Position numbers and translations under genes: made by a program | Part shown: one piece after another, positions 35,004 through 45,501 of the stretch | How the letters are laid out: each line of letters opens with the position of its first letter | Numbering within the stretch: the first letter of the stretch is position 1 | DNA from: Hexactinellida sp. DTS-2022 | Taxonomy: Eukaryota > Porifera > Hexactinellida | Length of the DNA: 64,000 nt | Reading direction: 5' to 3' | NCBI GenBank assembly: GCA_028753945.1 | Contig: JAPNXP010000010.1 | Span: 4,343,042 to 4,407,041, forward strand | The notes under the pieces: model-generated | What the model was told of the DNA's origin: nothing | Database searches by the model: none | The model's input: only the letters and a program-made list of their open reading frames with translations

Positions 35004-35280
35004 AGCGGTTTATATTTTGCGGAAGCCATATAGTTTACCCTATGCCATAATTAGAAACAACTGAAGCCATAAATGGTAAATAGCCAACATCTCCCGCGGG
35101 AGATGTTGGCAATTCGACAACATCTCTCGATTGACAACATCTCCCATAACATGTACAACAAACAGAATGATGATCACAACTGGGCATTCTAAGTATATGA
35201 AAAGTATTAACTCTTTAACTCGATACACTGGGAAAAAAATAACTTGAATCATATCGGGAGTTCAGTATAGGTAAAACTAC

Positions 35281-35425
35281 GAGTTATTAAACTAAGAGCC
35301 CTTCCGTCTCGGTCGCTTCGCGACAGATCACTCTCTGACAAAGGTCGCTTCGCGACCTTTGTTCGTACTTGTTAGACACTACGTAACACAATTAACGGCC
35401 GCTTCGTGGCCTTATCTTCCTTAAA
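35281..35425 (+). repeat. hairpin repeat T, copy 1
   Basis: Contains 'AGCCCTTCCGTCTCGGTCGC', the hairpin AAAGGTCGC-TTC-GCGACCTTT and 'AACGGCCGCTTCGTGGCC'. The inverted counterpart lies at about 54370-54455. Non-coding, GC-rich islands in AT-rich DNA. Confidence 0.6.
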
Positions 35426-35678
35426 TATCACTCATATTAAATATGTTAAACCTGTAACTTGTAAATTGCACGTACTCAATTCAGTATGCTGCTATTTGGG
35501 AGCCAAGTATGTCAACTAAATTAAATAAATGCTATTTACTAACCCGATTCAAGCTCCTGCATAGTAAATTGTTTAATTATTATTAATTCGCTGCATCATC
35601 ATTATGTTATTTATTATGCACAAGATTTAGGTAGTGAATAGTTGGATAACTTTATGTGATTGACGTAAGCTAATAATA

Positions 35679-36011
35679 CAGAGGTTTTTAACCGGAGTTC
35701 CGCGACTAAACTTCAAGTGTTCCGCGGGATTATTGGCAAATCGATGTAAATACATCCAGAGACTCAGAATAGTCAATCGGAAATACAATCTTTAGCAGCT
35801 TATTGACTATCAGACCACGAATTAAAGAAATATGCAAAAGTAAACAATCGCAGATCTCACATTGAAACTGTACCTGACAATACTAGTTAATAAATAAATG
35901 TAATTAAATTTGTTATAAATATATTCGTGGAGGAATTAGAAGTGTGGGAATCCGCGTGCTGCCATAAACCATTTAGGGGTTCCGTAGTACAAAAAAGGTT
36001 GAAAACCACTG
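35679..36011. mobile_element. hAT-type MITE, 333 bp
   Basis: Left end CAGAGGTTTTTAACCGGAG, right end (inverted) CAGTGGTTTTCAACC, exact 8-bp duplication TAATAATA at 35671-35678 and 36012-36019. Charlie-like termini. Non-coding. Confidence 0.85.
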
Positions 36012-36019
36012 TAATAATA

Positions 36020-36639
36020 CATCATGAATAGAAGTAAACTGAATGAAGCCAAACTGGATTAATCAAGTACGTATGCAATTTCGGAATTAATGTATGTAAA
36101 GATTAAATCATCAATCCTCAATTTGTACAATGACGCAGCAATAGGAGGTTAGATTTTTGTTATTGCCTGGCTCAGATAAAATGATAAAATTATAAAAATT
36201 TCTAAAGACATGCAATACATTCTGTTTTATAATGTGACCAAATTGTTTGACGATTGAACCAAAAGTGTAAGAGCTGAATCCAAATTAGTTCCTACGAGAC
36301 GTCACATTCGGATAAATCGGTATACGTGTGTCTCATTGTATGTTGTGTTATCATCTAAAATTGTGGGCTGAATCGAATAAAATCTGAAAGACTTATTCCC
36401 AACTATGTGCCTTTGTGACGTTATAATCCCGTTGTTTCGTTTAGAAAACCAATAGATCGTTGTCAGCTTGTAAAATTACCCCTGCATGCAAATATTCCGA
36501 TCTCTAGATCTGATGGTCTTCCCTATTAATTCTGGAAAACACACACACACACACACATAACAATTGTGCTTTTAATATATAGATTAGTGATACTCATTAT
36601 GCCAATATCTCCTTACATATGACTTCGTTTTGGACAATA
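36020..36639. other. non-coding stretch with (AC)n
   Basis: No gene. A short (AC)n microsatellite lies at about 36539-36557. Confidence 0.5.
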
Positions 36640-36811
36640 CAGTATATGTCGGATATAAGCACACCGGTTATAAAAACCTGTCAGATATAAGAACACTATG
36701 TTGGAAACGGTTGCCATATACCCTATATAATTTTTGTCGGTTATAAGAACATGCCGGCGATAAGCACACAAGTGCAGTTTCCGACGATGTGCTTATAACC
36801 GGCATCCACTG
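36640..36811. mobile_element. pogo-like MITE, family V, copy 2
   Basis: CAGTATATGTCGGATATAAG to ..GGCATCCACTG, between TA dinucleotides. Colinear with 20614-20794. Confidence 0.85.
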
Positions 36812-37099
36812 TAAAATACATTTTTATTGTCTTTCTCTAACTGCCTCTACTCGAGATTTTGAGATTATTACCATATTTGGAAAAGGTGTGAAACCTCAAA
36901 ACTCACATTGAACAAATATTTGAGATAAGGCAATTTGAACAATGCACTCCCAAAATGTGACTTTCTATATGATAATAATACATTTCCTGTATCTTGCATT
37001 AGCGGATTACGAGATACAAATGGCCGAAAGTTCCAAGTCCCCAGCTGGCAGCCTACAGTCCTTTATTAAAGTAGTCTATGGTTCCAAGTAATACTCATA

Positions 37100-38800
37100 G
37101 TTGATGGGCTAAAACTTGGCATATAGGTGCGCTGTCACCGTCTAATTTGCACCTGGGGTTACGATTTTTGATTAACAAATTTTGAACACCTTTTGAACAC
37201 CTTTCAAAGATTTTCTGGTCTATAACTAAAAATATCTTTCACTAAACCCCCAATTTTTATTACACCATTGGATTCACCACCATAAAATTCTGCGTCTAAT
37301 GGGAGGAGAAATTTTTTTATATTGGCTTTAATTCATGCCACTAGTGGGGTTTAAATTTCTTTGTTTTCTCACACTTCAGTTTCAGTAAACTGTTAAATCA
37401 AATTCCATTGTTTCAACTTGTAATAAATATATTGATTAAACTTGTTAAATCTTACACTATTGTTAAAACTTGCCATCATTATATTAATTCCACTTGCGAA
37501 ATCGAGTAGGCTTCTATTTTCTAATTAAAAATTAAGATTTACATTCCATAACAACATATTATGTGATTATATTTACTTATGCAATAATACTCTTCCACCA
37601 TTAATATACTGACGTAATTAATTAGAATTAATTCAGTCTGTATTTGACTTACATTGCCGGTGCCACGTATTATGAGGTGTGGCAGTAGTGGGTGTCCATT
37701 GTATAGTTTAGTGGGTGTCACTGTACACACACCGCTTCATTTCCTTGAGGCAGTGGGTGTCCGGACACCCAGGACACCCCCGGTGGCGCCGGCCCTGACT
37801 TAAATAGATGCTTCCAATTTGTTTATTAGGGGTTATCGAGTGTGCGGAATTGAAATATGGTGACTAAATTAATTTTATTTACAATATATAACATTAATTA
37901 AACACAATAAATTTAAGTTTACATTGAAATTGGAGTTAAATTATAAATAATTTGAATAATTATTTATACAATTTTCTAAATAGCATTAGGTGATAGAGGT
38001 TCAAATTAATTTATATTATTAAATAATGCAAAATAATTGTTTAAGCACTCCCAACTATACTTTGATATACTATCTATCCAATTCCGAAAGAAAATTTTGA
38101 TCGACATTTTTTTGACCTTTTTGACGTCACTAAAGGTCAATATCGCCGTCATTTTGTACAAAAAAAATCCGAAAGATTTCCTGAGTGACCTTTGTATTCT
38201 TATGTGTATCTCAAAAAGTATAATTCGTAGAGAGGAAAATATCCCTAAAAAATGATCCTTGTCAGTTGTTCTTGGGATTAAGCCGTGTCGATATTCAACT
38301 TTAATACAAAGTTATAAAGTTAATAATTATAAAATGCCCAAATTCTGATAAAATCGAGTGATTATTTGAAAATCTATAGAAAAAAGAATCAAATCTATAG
38401 CGCAAATTCTGTGTGGCATAATCCCTTGACTAATGTAGTAGAGTTAAACTTGCACTATAATAGAACTTGCGGCAAATAGAGTAAATAGCTAGAATTTAGA
38501 ATGACTGGTATCATTGGTATGGATTCAGTATTACGCTATTTTAAACTATCAATATCTAATTCAAATTTTTCGATTTTAGAAATTCTGATTTTCAATGTCC
38601 TTCTTAGAATAACTAGTACTGTTCGAAAACGCAATAATATTTGGGGGTTATCGGTTGTCGAAAATTTGAACTTATATCACCTTAATCTCATAGATGACAC
38701 AAGAAACAATCTTCCAAATTTATCAATTGATCCTTATGCCACGTAACACCTCTATAAATGGGTCTTGACACCTTGAGGTGATGATGACATCGTTAAAAAA
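37100..38800 (-). repeat. dispersed repeat R, long inverted copy
   Basis: Reverse orientation relative to 28140-28800. It begins with a block 'TTGGCATATAGGTGCGCTGT'..'TAATTTGCACCTGGGGTTAC', also present at 23.5 and 38.9 kb, and ends near 38760-38800 with the complement of 'AAGACCCATTTATAGAGG'. It contains a 5-bp-duplication MITE at 37652. The 81- and 72-codon frames at 38037-38746 fall inside and are not supported. Confidence 0.6.
37652..37797. mobile_element. hAT-like MITE with 5-bp duplication
   Basis: Ends CATTGCCGGTGCCACG and CGGTGGCGCCGGCCCTG, with ACTTA on both sides (37647-37651 and 37798-37802). The related repeat at 12.26 kb has the uninterrupted sequence '...GACTTATATAGATGCTTCC', an empty-site paralogue that confirms the borders. 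The duplication is 5, not 8, bp. Confidence 0.75.
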
Positions 38801-38859
38801 TGATTTTACAATTTTGTGAATTTTATATTTCGAATGGTAGGTTGGTGTTTTGCCAGAGC

Positions 38860-39480
38860 TTTTGGTTTATGGGCTGAAACTCGGTATGTAAGTGCGCTGT
38901 CACCGTCTAATTTGCATCTGGGGTACGATTTTTGATTAGCACATTTTGGACACAATTATGACACCTTTCAAAATTTGTCTGGTCTATAACTCAAAAGATG
39001 TTATACTAAACCCCCAATTTTTATTTTACCCATTGGATTCACCATAAATTCTGCGTCTTATGGGAGAAGACTAATTTCAATATTGGTTTTAATTACTGCC
39101 ACTAGTGGGGGTTGAAATTTCTTTGTTTACTCAGTAAATCTGTAAATCGAATTCCATTGTTTCAACTTGTAATAAATATGTTGGTTAAACTTGTTAAATC
39201 TTACACTATTGTTTAAACTTGCGATAATTATATTGATTCCACTTGTGAAATCGAGTTAAAAATTAAGATTTTACATTCCATAACAACAACAGATTATGTG
39301 ATTATATTACTTCTGCGTGAATATTCTTGCACAATGGATGCACTGACATAATTCATTCGCTCTGTGTTTACTTATAGAGACGGTTCCGATTAGATTATTA
39401 GGGTTATCGAGTGCGCAAATATGATACTGAAATTCAATTTATAATTATTATTATTGCAAATAATTCATACTTAAACTAGG
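38860..39480 (-). repeat. dispersed repeat R, copy adjacent to the previous one
   Basis: Same order of blocks as 37100-37990 ('GTGCGCTGTCACCGTCTAAT', 'ACTGCCACTAGTGGGG', 'TTACATTCCATAACAACA', 'TTATCGAGTGCGCAA'). The two copies are nearly tandem. Confidence 0.6.
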
Positions 39481-39940
39481 AGAATATCCAGAAAGAGATA
39501 TATATTTATTATTTATAAGATAAATAAAATGTGAACTATTTTTTCGATTAGTTTTGATTGTATTAACCAATCCTTTTTTGGGTGCCTTTTCCTCATACAG
39601 CCGCCCTATCCTCTCCATTCATACAGTGGTAACCGCACATCTATACCCATTCAATCGGCCCCCATTTTTTTATTAATCGTATGTGTGTAACGACATAACA
39701 GAATGAGCATCGCATTGATGCGCCCTGATAATGCGGTTCCCAGTACAAAAAAACTCTCAAAGGAAACTAGGTTAAGTTACACTTTATTACTCAAACTATG
39801 AAATTTAACTCTACTACAGTAAACTCCAAGTCGGCTATAAATCGGCTTATAACGAAGTTTAATGGTCTGGACGTCCTTATATTCGACTATACAATAGTCA
39901 AAGAAATCGCTAAAATGAAATTCTCTTCAGGCGAAGATAT
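39481..39940. other. 3' flank of the integrase/OTU gene
   Basis: No gene or clear TIR found. If the 39.9-50.3 kb gene belongs to a transposon, its left terminus should lie in this stretch, but I could not match it to an inverted partner beyond 50.3 kb. Confidence 0.35.
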
Positions 39941-40480
39941 TTATCTTGGATATAATCTGAAGTTGTCCATAAGTCTTGTAATTCGTGTCAGTATTGATAC
40001 GACAGGTATATAGTGATCGAAGTAGTTTTGGATGTAAAGGATGGATGTAGGGTTATCTGTGGGTATGTGGAAACTCCAACGCACCTCGAGAATTATTGAC
40101 TCTTTCGTTCTGTAGACGCTATTGGCAACGTAGACATCGGCATCAAGAATAGCAGAATCAGCATAAATTTCCACATCTGTTGCCCAAATGGATTCACGAT
40201 TCATAAGTTTTTTTGTGGTATGGTTTTTACAAGGTGTCATTCGTTTGGTTTTGAAAATACCATCCTAGTTTCCTTGTTCCTTCACTGGCAATAAAGCGAG
40301 AGATGATAGAACGAAGCTGTATATGGTTGTTTTCACTGGCATCGAAATAGACAATTACCATCTCCTTCGATATGTTCCGTTTCCCAAGGTTCAAAACCGC
40401 TAAGTGACTCCCCAACGCTATTATATGGTTGTCTACAAACGGATTCAAATTATATCCACAACATATCACATTTAGAACGC
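39941..40480 (-). pseudogene. E10: OTU-type cysteine protease exon, broken
   Basis: One frame reads EGDGNCLFR, the classic OTU catalytic box (Asp and Cys), then hits a stop after two codons. An overlapping frame continues ASENNHIQLRSIISRFIASE, so the coding frame shifts and a few residues seem lost. A further shift leads to NRESIWATDVEIYADSAILD and finally IQNYFDHYIPVVS, with the catalytic His in FDHY. It ends at a stop at 39941. OTU enzymes cleave ubiquitin chains. Cys and His boxes are both present but not in one frame. Confidence 0.75.
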
Positions 40481-40500
40481 TACCAATTTTCAGCTCTCAC

Positions 40501-41638
40501 ATTGATCCTTGGGTCCATCGGTGTTTCGTATCGATTACGGAGCGGAACTGCGTCGTGAAATGATTCCCATAACATTGTGTTTAGATACTGCATTCCCTAA
40601 AATATTAATTCGTTTACAATTTAATTAATATATGAATAATTCTAATGTTATAGCATGCTTTCGAAGATACGTATAGACTGAACAAATATATTAATTTAAC
40701 TGAATTGAGTTGTATGAGTGTTTTGTTAGATTATTTTAACTTACCACGAAATACACTACTTTGTGTGTGTATCTACTATCTAGCACGTTGGGTATCTGTA
40801 TAGCTGGAGTAGAGATCTTGTCTCCATCCGAGTATAATCTCCGTAATATCTCTCTTCTACAATAAATGGATAAAATGATAATTTGTAGTTATCGTATCAA
40901 CCATTGTTTACTTACTATTTCCTCTTCTTTTTCCACCATCCAAATACTCGAATAAGATCGTGTTGGGAGTGTAGTCGTGTGCTTTGTGTAACTTGTTGTG
41001 CAGCTCTTCATGTAGAGGAGTCATGAAGGTCTGCCACGTATTATTCTGCCTTAGGATTTCCTACAAATGACTACATTGTAAGAAAAATATTACTGGATGT
41101 TACAAATATTCTGGATTGACGTAAATTGAAGGAGTAAAGCGAAAATAAGAATGAGTGTCAATAAATATGACACTCATTGAATTAGACTGTAGAGCTGAGA
41201 ACGGAATCTTACTTTTAAGTTATTAAGGTGTTGAAATATAGATTCGGTAGAAAATCTGAAGAGATTCTGGTACATGTTAAAATGGAATATTTTAACATTG
41301 ACACTATTTATCTTTTAAATAACAACTCAATCACAATGAAATTACCTGTGAGGTGTTGATTTGCTATGCTAGTATCGAGGCTTACTTTCTTCTTAGTATT
41401 CTTGGGACTAGTTCGAAGTAATGTTTGTGATATAGATTGGAATGTTTTTGTCCTTCTGTAACATGGCATTCTGTTACTTACGACACCGTAATGCCAAGAT
41501 GTTTCGTTTGCTTCTTTGTTTTGGGTATGTTGGTAAAGATGATCTTATCATCCTTCTTTAGAGGAGCACTAATTTCAGAGAGGATAATTATAATAGAAAG
41601 AATGAATCGAACATTAGAAAAAAGATGGACTGTGTAGT
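40501..41638 (-). pseudogene. E6-E9: middle exons between integrase and OTU
   Basis: E7 (41061-40916; acceptor CATTTGTAG, donor GTAAGT) encodes EILRQNNTWQTFMTPLHEEL and ILFEYLDGGKRR. E8 (about 40851-40745; donor GTAAGT) contains ILRRLYSDGDKISTPAIQIP and ends YFV. E9 (40596-40501; acceptor ATTTTAG, donor GTGAGA) is exactly 32 codons, GMQYLNTMLWESFHDAVPLR onwards. E6 (about 41638-41481) carries LKKDDKIIFTNIPKTKKQTK, which may correspond to the post-core domain; its donor phase is uncertain. I do not recognise a named domain in E7-E9; they link integrase and protease. Confidence 0.5.
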
Positions 41639-41670
41639 AAGTATGAATTAAACACCTTCATCAGTTCAAC

Positions 41671-42363
41671 CATGGCCTACTATATAATACGGCTAGATAA
41701 GTCAAGTATTTGCCATTTTATTTCCAGGCCAGTGTTTACTTTCTAATTGCTTGTCAAATATACATACCCATATATGGTAATGATGTTAAATAAATGTTAA
41801 TTTTTTAGATAATTTGAGAATCTAACTTTGCCGTTTTTGTCCTAATGCATTTTTCTTGTAAAAAAACTAACTACAGTGACAAATTATGTCATTCCTTTCA
41901 CTCAAATTCTTTTCAACGTCAATGTAAGTAAATAATTATGCTATTGTTATCAAACCATATGTTTTGTATTTTTTGAAATGTATAGTTAGATTTTAATCTA
42001 AGTATTAAAAGTGCTGTTTGACGACGTACATGTTGCCCAGTCAGTTTAATGACCGTTCTTGAGACTTATTTAGCTAATGTTCACAAAATCTCTACTTCAA
42101 TCTCTACTTCAAATCTCTACTTCATAATTAGTATTAATTACCATATATGGGTATGTATATTTGATTACGTCATTGTGGTTTAATCCGATGAGAAATCATT
42201 CTCAAAAGTATTTTAGATGTTTCCAGCGTATTTGAAAACCTAAGTTTAGTTTATTCCATGACGATAGGTAATTTATTTTACGAGCAATTAGAAAGTAAAC
42301 ACTGGCCTGGAAATAAAATGACAAATACTTGACTTATCTAGCCGTATACTATAGTAGGCCATG
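41671..42363. mobile_element. long-TIR MITE with 7-bp duplication, copy 2
   Basis: 693 bp, CATGGCCTACTATATAATAC at the left and the complement of CATGGCCTACTATAGTATAC at the right, flanked by GTTCAAC at 41664-41670 and 42364-42370. Colinear with 8477-9286 but with about 110 bp missing from the left arm. It lies in the E5-E6 intron of the integrase/OTU gene. Confidence 0.9.
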
Positions 42364-42394
42364 GTTCAACTAACCGATTAGTGTTTTAATTAAT

Positions 42395-43185
42395 TAACTT
42401 TCTTATCATATTGTATCTTCTGCTTGAGTTGTTCAAAATTGATAATGTCCATTGCTGATTGACGTGTAGAAGTTCGAGATTCATCGATGTTGCTAACTGC
42501 TTCGAGGGGATTATCAGGAGGTGGGCAAAAAATGTCGTTTATTCCTTCGATATCATTTAGTGGATCTGTGACTTCAGAAAAAATCTATTCTTCCAAATCA
42601 AAGTCTTCCTCATCTTTGGTATGCAGGTTGTTAATGGTAGACAAGAGATCTTGATGCCAGGACTCTCTTCCCCACATAACCTTGAATGGAGTTTGTCCAA
42701 GGGATCTTTTCTTGCTGAAGTTCATTGCAAGCACAGCTTGATTCAGCACTTTCGACCAGAGTGGACCATGGGTAGATGGGTCATGGGTCAGATGGGTCAT
42801 GGGACTCATGGGTCACGGCTCTGTGACCCATGACCCATGACCCATTTGGAATTTCGATGTTCGTCCAGTTATAGCACGAATAAAATTAACTCAGAAACAT
42901 TACAGGGTATTTCTTTGCTATAGGAAGTTATTAATTGATTCACAGCATCATACATTTATTATAAGTCGGATTGTGTTACATAATGTTTAGATATTAAAAA
43001 TTGCATATTTAAAAAGGTCAATGGGTAATACGATGGGTCAAAGCGTTACTTGATGGGTCAATGAGTCACTCGATGGGTCACAAATGCGATGGGTCAGATG
43101 GGTCATGGGTCACCAATGTTGACCCATGGTCCACTCTGGTTTCGACCAATGCTCCCCTATCTGACTCTTCATTTTAATCAGTTTT
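42395..43185 (-). pseudogene. E5: integrase C-terminal exon split by a hAT MITE
   Basis: KLIKMKSQIGEHWSK (to 43139) continues after the MITE as VLNQAVLAMNFSKKRSLGQT, then PFKVMWGRES: the typical end of a Ty3-type core. The join GAA..CAT TGG TCG AAA / GTG CTG is in frame across the inserted 382-bp MITE plus its duplication. A TAG at about 42585 interrupts the frame. Open reading then continues as FSEVTDPLNDIEGINDIF and on to about 42395. The very short (53-nt) intron before this exon is out of phase with E4 by one base. Confidence 0.65.
42757..43138. mobile_element. hAT-type MITE with GATGGGTCA minisatellite, inside exon 5
   Basis: Ends CAGAGTGGACCATGGGT and, inverted, the same; duplication 7 of 8 (CTTTCGAC/GTTTCGAC at 42749-42756 and 43139-43146). 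The interior contains about ten GATGGGTCA/CATGGGTCA units. It splits integrase exon 5 between the Lys and Val codons of 'HWSK/VLNQ'. Confidence 0.85.
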
Positions 43186-43238
43186 CTATATGGATAATTT
43201 CGTAAATGGGTCTTAAGTTTTATATTACAAATTACTAC

Positions 43239-43344
43239 CTGTTTCAGAATCTTGTTGTGCACTTCGACTAAGTCGTGCCATCGGGTGGTAAGCACGAGTG
43301 CTACGATTGTCTATACCCAATTTCTGGTTGAATTCTTGAAATAT
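43239..43344 (-). pseudogene. E4: integrase core exon with catalytic Glu
   Basis: Acceptor TTCAACAG, then IFQEFNQKLGIDNRSTRAYH P-M (start of the 'YHP..NG.VE' motif). A 1-nt frameshift follows, and the other frame gives HDLVEVHNKILKQ at the donor CAG/GTAGTA. The Glu of LVEV matches the third catalytic residue of the DDE triad. Confidence 0.7.
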
Positions 43345-43367
43345 CTGTTGAATACAATAAATAAATA

Positions 43368-43541
43368 CAGTATATGTCGGATATAAGCACACCGGTTATA
43401 AGAACATATCGGATATAAGCACACTATGTTGGAAAACGGTTGCCATATACCCTGTATAATTTATGTCGGTTATAAGAACATGCCGGTTATAAGCACCTTA
43501 AGTGCAGTTCCCGACGATGTGCTTATAACCGGCATCCACTG
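43368..43541. mobile_element. pogo-like MITE, family V, copy 3
   Basis: CAGTATATGTCGGATATAAG to GGCATCCACTG. Unlike the other copies it is flanked by a 15-base identity, TACAATAAATAAATA, on both sides. Confidence 0.85.
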
Positions 43542-43799
43542 TACAATAAATAAATATAAATAACAGTACTCTAATGTTAGTGCCTAAAATTAGGGTAGAC
43601 GGACATTTCGTCGACGGATTATTTAGAACATGAATTTAACTATAAGCATTTAATCAATGATTAAGTAAGTAATAATAGAAAAAGCAAATAATTACTGAAA
43701 TGAATAAATGAGCATAATAACAACGGAAAAAGAAATAATAGAAAAAGAAATTAATTACTGAGATGAATAAATGAGCATAATACCAACGGAAAAAGCAAT

Positions 43800-45163
43800 T
43801 ATTGAAACAAAATAATTCAAAGTTTAAACTATGAGCAATTCCTTTCAGATAAGTTATAATATCCCTATTTTGAAAATCTGTTACAATTGCTACGATGCGC
43901 TTGCTCTTGGCGATACAATCTTTAGAATGAGATATAACTTCACCAGACTCCCATTTTGCTAACTTCGCTTCTTGCAAAGATTGCTCAACTGTAAAAATGC
44001 AAAAGCTTGGAAAAACTTGGGTGAGCACAACTAATGCCAGATTTAAAACCATTATGCCACCCTCTACAGAATTATTGGTTCGAGCGACGTGCAAATTAAC
44101 TCGAGTATATTGGTTCCATATCCATATTATGGAAATGGTGGAATTTTTCTGGTATTGTTTGGCAATATTCTTCCAATATAAGTATCTTCAAAGTATTCTG
44201 CAATTTCTATAGCAGTTGTTGGAAATTCTACCATCAGTGCTGTAAAAGATTGAAAAACTTTGTCTTCGGGAACAAATGCTGAACTGGGTAACATTTTTAT
44301 TTGGAGCGAAATTTGGATCTTCAATATATTGGTTAGTAAGCCCAGCTGATTGTATCTTGCGATAGATATTTTGTGACAGGTGGAAAAAACATCCTGACAC
44401 TACGCTAAGAAATTTCTCTTCAAATGGATTAATGGAGGCCTTCTCAAAATCCACCAAATCAGAAAAGGGTTTAATTCAGGATTTATTTCAATAATTTTTG
44501 TGAATAGTTTCTTATAGGTGGCTTGAGTTTTGTTAGTCAGTAGTGCATATATGCATGGAATTATAGTATTGCTCAGGTACAACTTTGAAGGTGCATCTGC
44601 ATACCAATTTTGAGATTCTTGCAGTAATGAAAGCATTTAGGTGCACTGAAAATTAACTCCAATTCCAGGATCGTAGACTAAGAATAATTCACCCTTTAGA
44701 GTAATCCTGTAGTTGTCAGGTATAATAATCTCTGCAGCTGATGCTTGGTTAAATACTAGTGACTTATGTCTCCTTAGCGTTCATTTACTGAATCGAGTCT
44801 AGGTAGCGCTATTATACTAGTTTCATCAAGTTTGGTAATGCATTTTGATAAAATCAATCGAGGTTTCTCTCCCGAGTTTGATGCACACTCTTTCATTGAC
44901 TGATAAGCTTTCAACATTTGGGAACGTCCTGGATCAGGTCCATGTGAATGGCTGGAAACAATTTCACTAACTTCAGCTCGTTTAATAACTATACCCCCTT
45001 GGGTTGTATTAATTCGAGCATTACATAGTCCACGCTTTTCACATAGCCAGTATTGGGTACCTGCCGCGCTAACTCTATTAAGAGTGTATAAAAAACCTTG
45101 TAGGTACGCCTTATTTTTCGTTTTAGTGGTTTTGACAATTTCTATGCTAAGTGATTCGGCCAT
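43800..45163 (-). pseudogene. FLYWCH-MULE transposase, frameshifted
   Basis: In minus-strand order: an N-terminal FLYWCH zinc module (45163-44774: GFLYTLNRVSAAGTQYWLCE, CNARINTTQGG, then H.H); the MULE core (44636-44188: WYADAPSKLYLSN, ALLTNKTQATYKKLFTKI, VDFEKASINPFEEKF, GCFFHLSQNIYRKIQ); then YFEDTYIGRI (44324-44127) and ARTNNSVEGGI (44094). The first Asp (ADAP, usually ADGTF), second Asp (VDFEKA) and Glu (SVEG) positions of the triad are still visible. At least three frameshifts split it. MULE transposases move Mutator-like elements; no TIRs were found. It sits in the E3-E4 intron of the integrase/OTU gene, same strand. Confidence 0.85.
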
Positions 45164-45501
45164 TCGTAAATTTTCACATTCATTAGCAAATGTACATTTA
45201 TACAGATCTTCGTTTTATGCAACCATAAAAATATAACACGCAATTGATAACTTAAACCATACAAATTATCAGTGTCATTGTATGTTAAGCTGTGAAGTCA
45301 ATCAATGAAGTGTCCGATTACTTGTGAAAGTATAACACACAATTGAATAAACCAAAACAATTAAAGGTGCTAATATATAACAGACAAAAAGTCCTTTATA
45401 CCCAAATTCAGTTCGACGAAGTGTCCGTCGACGAAGTGTCCTCCATTCTAAAATTAGATAACAGAAGAATCTAACAAACAGTATTACATTATACTACTCA
45501 C

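Larger units (their letters stand above)
32951..35151 (-). mobile_element. Ginger/KRBA2-like integrase-type DNA transposon, deleted
   Basis: 2,201 bp with termini TGTTATGGGAGATGTTGTCA inverted at both ends (TGT...ACA), and TGTA immediately outside both ends (32947-32950 and 35152-35155), a 4-bp duplication. TIR similarity continues through repeated GGGAGATGTTG modules to 'GGCTTCAGTTGTTTCTAATT' (33005-33027 and 35042-35070). Retroviral-integrase-derived transposons (Ginger group) have TGT..ACA ends and 4-5-bp duplications, which fits. Coding is on the minus strand: a KRBA2-like C-terminal region and a ubiquitin-protease-like part. The integrase catalytic core is missing, so this is an internally deleted copy. 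Confidence 0.8.

Noticed and set aside
38037..38746. 72- and 81-codon plus-strand frames
   Set aside because: Inside dispersed repeat R; not conserved as frames in the other copies.
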